A stretch of DNA of 64,000 bases from Corynebacterium hindlerae. Lineage in GTDB: Bacteria > Actinomycetota > Actinomycetes > Mycobacteriales > Mycobacteriaceae. The stretch is from positions 620,001 to 684,000 of the forward strand of contig NZ_CP059833.1 of assembly GCF_014117265.1 (NCBI RefSeq). Direction: 5' to 3'. The position numbers and the translations under genes are program-made. This document shows positions 63,176 to 64,000 of the stretch, piece after piece. Each line of letters opens with the position of its first letter. Positions within the stretch are counted from its first letter, which is position 1. Under the pieces are notes generated by a model. It made no database searches and was not told the DNA's origin. It saw only the letters and a program-made list of their open reading frames with translations.

Positions 63176-64000
63176 CAGCTACCTTGGCCGAGGAAAAGCA
63201 CGTCTACGACATCGCCCGGGCGGACTTCGCCCACTGGTTCCGGAATCCTAATCAACGCATTAGCTTCGGACATGCCTGCGAGCAGATGCGCAGGGGCGCC
63301 GGTAGCGCCACTGAGCCCTTCGACCAGGTAGTCCTGGGTGTCCGCATCGCGCATCAACCGGGCGCGCACATAGCCACGACGGCCTTCCTTGGACGCGATG
63401 GGGCCAAGTGCGCGGGAACGCACGTGACGGCGTCGCGTGGAATTCTTCCCCAATGCCGCCCGGATACTCGGACGAACAAAAATCTCGAAGCTCACCAGCG
63501 CAGACACTGGGTTGCTGGGGAGCAGGAATGTGGGGATACGAGCATCGCCGAGTAGTCCGAATCCTTGCACAGAACCTGGGTGCATCGCCACGCGGCTAAT
63601 GTCCACCTCTCCCAGTTCTTTCAGCAGGTCGCGGGCCCGTTTGGAGGCCGCCCCGCCAACAGCACCGGAGATGACGAGCATCTCGCTGCGCATCAGCTGT
63701 CCCTCGATGATCTCGCGGAGGCGGCGGGGCTCCCCCGCCGCGACACCCACACGGTGCACTTCTGCGCCAGCCTCCCGAGCAGCAGCTGCCAGTGCGTAGG
63801 AGTTCACATCGTAGACCTGGCCGAGCCCCGGATCGCGGTCAATATCGACGAGTTCGGCACCGATGGAAAGAATCGAAACTCGTGGTCGCGGATACACCAG
63901 CACCTTGTTACGCCCCACAGCTGCCAGCAGGCCGATGTGTGCCGCCCCGAGGATGGAGCCCGGGGTGACAGCGACGTCACCCGGCTGAATATCATCGCCG
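63175..64000 (-). CDS. glp: Gephyrin-like protein Glp (MoeA-type), C-terminal part
   Basis: The C-terminal ~274 residues of a MoeA-family protein; the N-terminus lies beyond the window. Seen are domain III VSILSIGAELVD...DVNSYALAAAAREAGAEVHRVGVA, the MISGAVGG-type loop (LVISGAVGGAASKRARDLL, where true MoeA usually has a GGxSxG(D/E)-type loop), MHPGSVQGFGLLGDARIPTFLLPSNPVSALVSF and domain IV. The altered loop (GAVGG rather than GGVSMG) fits a cell-division role rather than molybdopterin synthesis. No molybdopterin genes are in the window. Confidence 0.8.
   Translation of the reverse strand, partial: GDDIQPGDVAVTPGSILGAAHIGLLAAVGRNKVLVYPRPRVSILSIGAELVDIDRDPGLGQVYDVNSYALAAAAREAGAEVHRVGVAAGEPRRLREIIEGQLMRSEMLVISGAVGGAASKRARDLLKELGEVDISRVAMHPGSVQGFGLLGDARIPTFLLPSNPVSALVSFEIFVRPSIRAALGKNSTRRRHVRSRALGPIASKEGRRGYVRARLMRDADTQDYLVEGLSGATGAPAHLLAGMSEANALIRIPEPVGEVRPGDVVDVLFLGQGS

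Overview
The window looks like a Corynebacterium chromosome. It carries mfd, glmU-prs, rplY, pth, a long gapB, prfC, rpf2-ksgA-ispE, metG, betP, rsmI-pmt and a glp-rimJ-glpR cluster, an arrangement I recognise from corynebacteria. An IS close to the C. glutamicum IS31831 group supports this. I cannot name the species.

Layout. 1-1858: start of mfd, its overlapping TetR gene and a tRNA-Gln(TTG). 2131-4018: remnant of a phage head module (truncated major capsid gene, scaffold gene, small acidic gene, frameshifted MuF gene with a C-terminal EndoU-like toxin domain). 4050-11432: housekeeping block (MFS exporter, glmU, prs, luciferase-like oxidoreductase, PiT phosphate transporter, rplY). 11548-33128: aromatic catabolic island sitting between rplY and pth, which I expect to be neighbours in actinobacteria. 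33282-47160: pth, gapB, nitronate monooxygenase, prfC, several membrane and regulatory genes, a 3-hydroxyisobutyryl-CoA hydrolase, ppk2, a membrane alpha/beta hydrolase. 47305-64000: Ltp-type lipoprotein, ABC-F ATPase, ispE, ksgA, rpf2, tatD, metG, betP, rsmI, pmt, a zinc-finger anti-sigma-like protein, DoxX, glpR, rimJ and the C-terminal part of glp (moeA-like).

How the island works. An eight-gene operon (28298 to 21629) encodes a 3-phenylpropionate/biphenyl-type dioxygenase with its own ferredoxin and reductase, a cis-dihydrodiol dehydrogenase, an acyl-CoA ligase, a GNAT-like protein and a hotdog thioesterase. mhpB-D-F-E plus mhpC form the meta-cleavage pathway to succinate (or fumarate), pyruvate and acetyl-CoA. 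A second four-gene operon (20843 to 17194) has another dioxygenase alpha/beta pair without electron-transfer partners, a two-domain VOC protein and an ABM-like protein. An MHS transporter precedes mhpA, which is cut by an ISL3-family IS with a perfect 8-bp target duplication. An IclR-type gene is the only regulator in the island. A palindrome GTTCC-N7-GGAAC (one copy with one mismatch) lies upstream of all five transcription units and ties them into one apparent regulon.

Non-coding structure. Three copies of a 94-bp REPIN-like element (two 20-nt palindromic arms separated by exactly 54 nt) lie at 21371, 33906 and 53712. Two of them are direct repeats flanking 12.5 kb of the island. A second inverted-repeat family (63-64 bp) occurs at 34135, 38381 and 39023. 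All function calls rest on reading the sequence; no database search was run.
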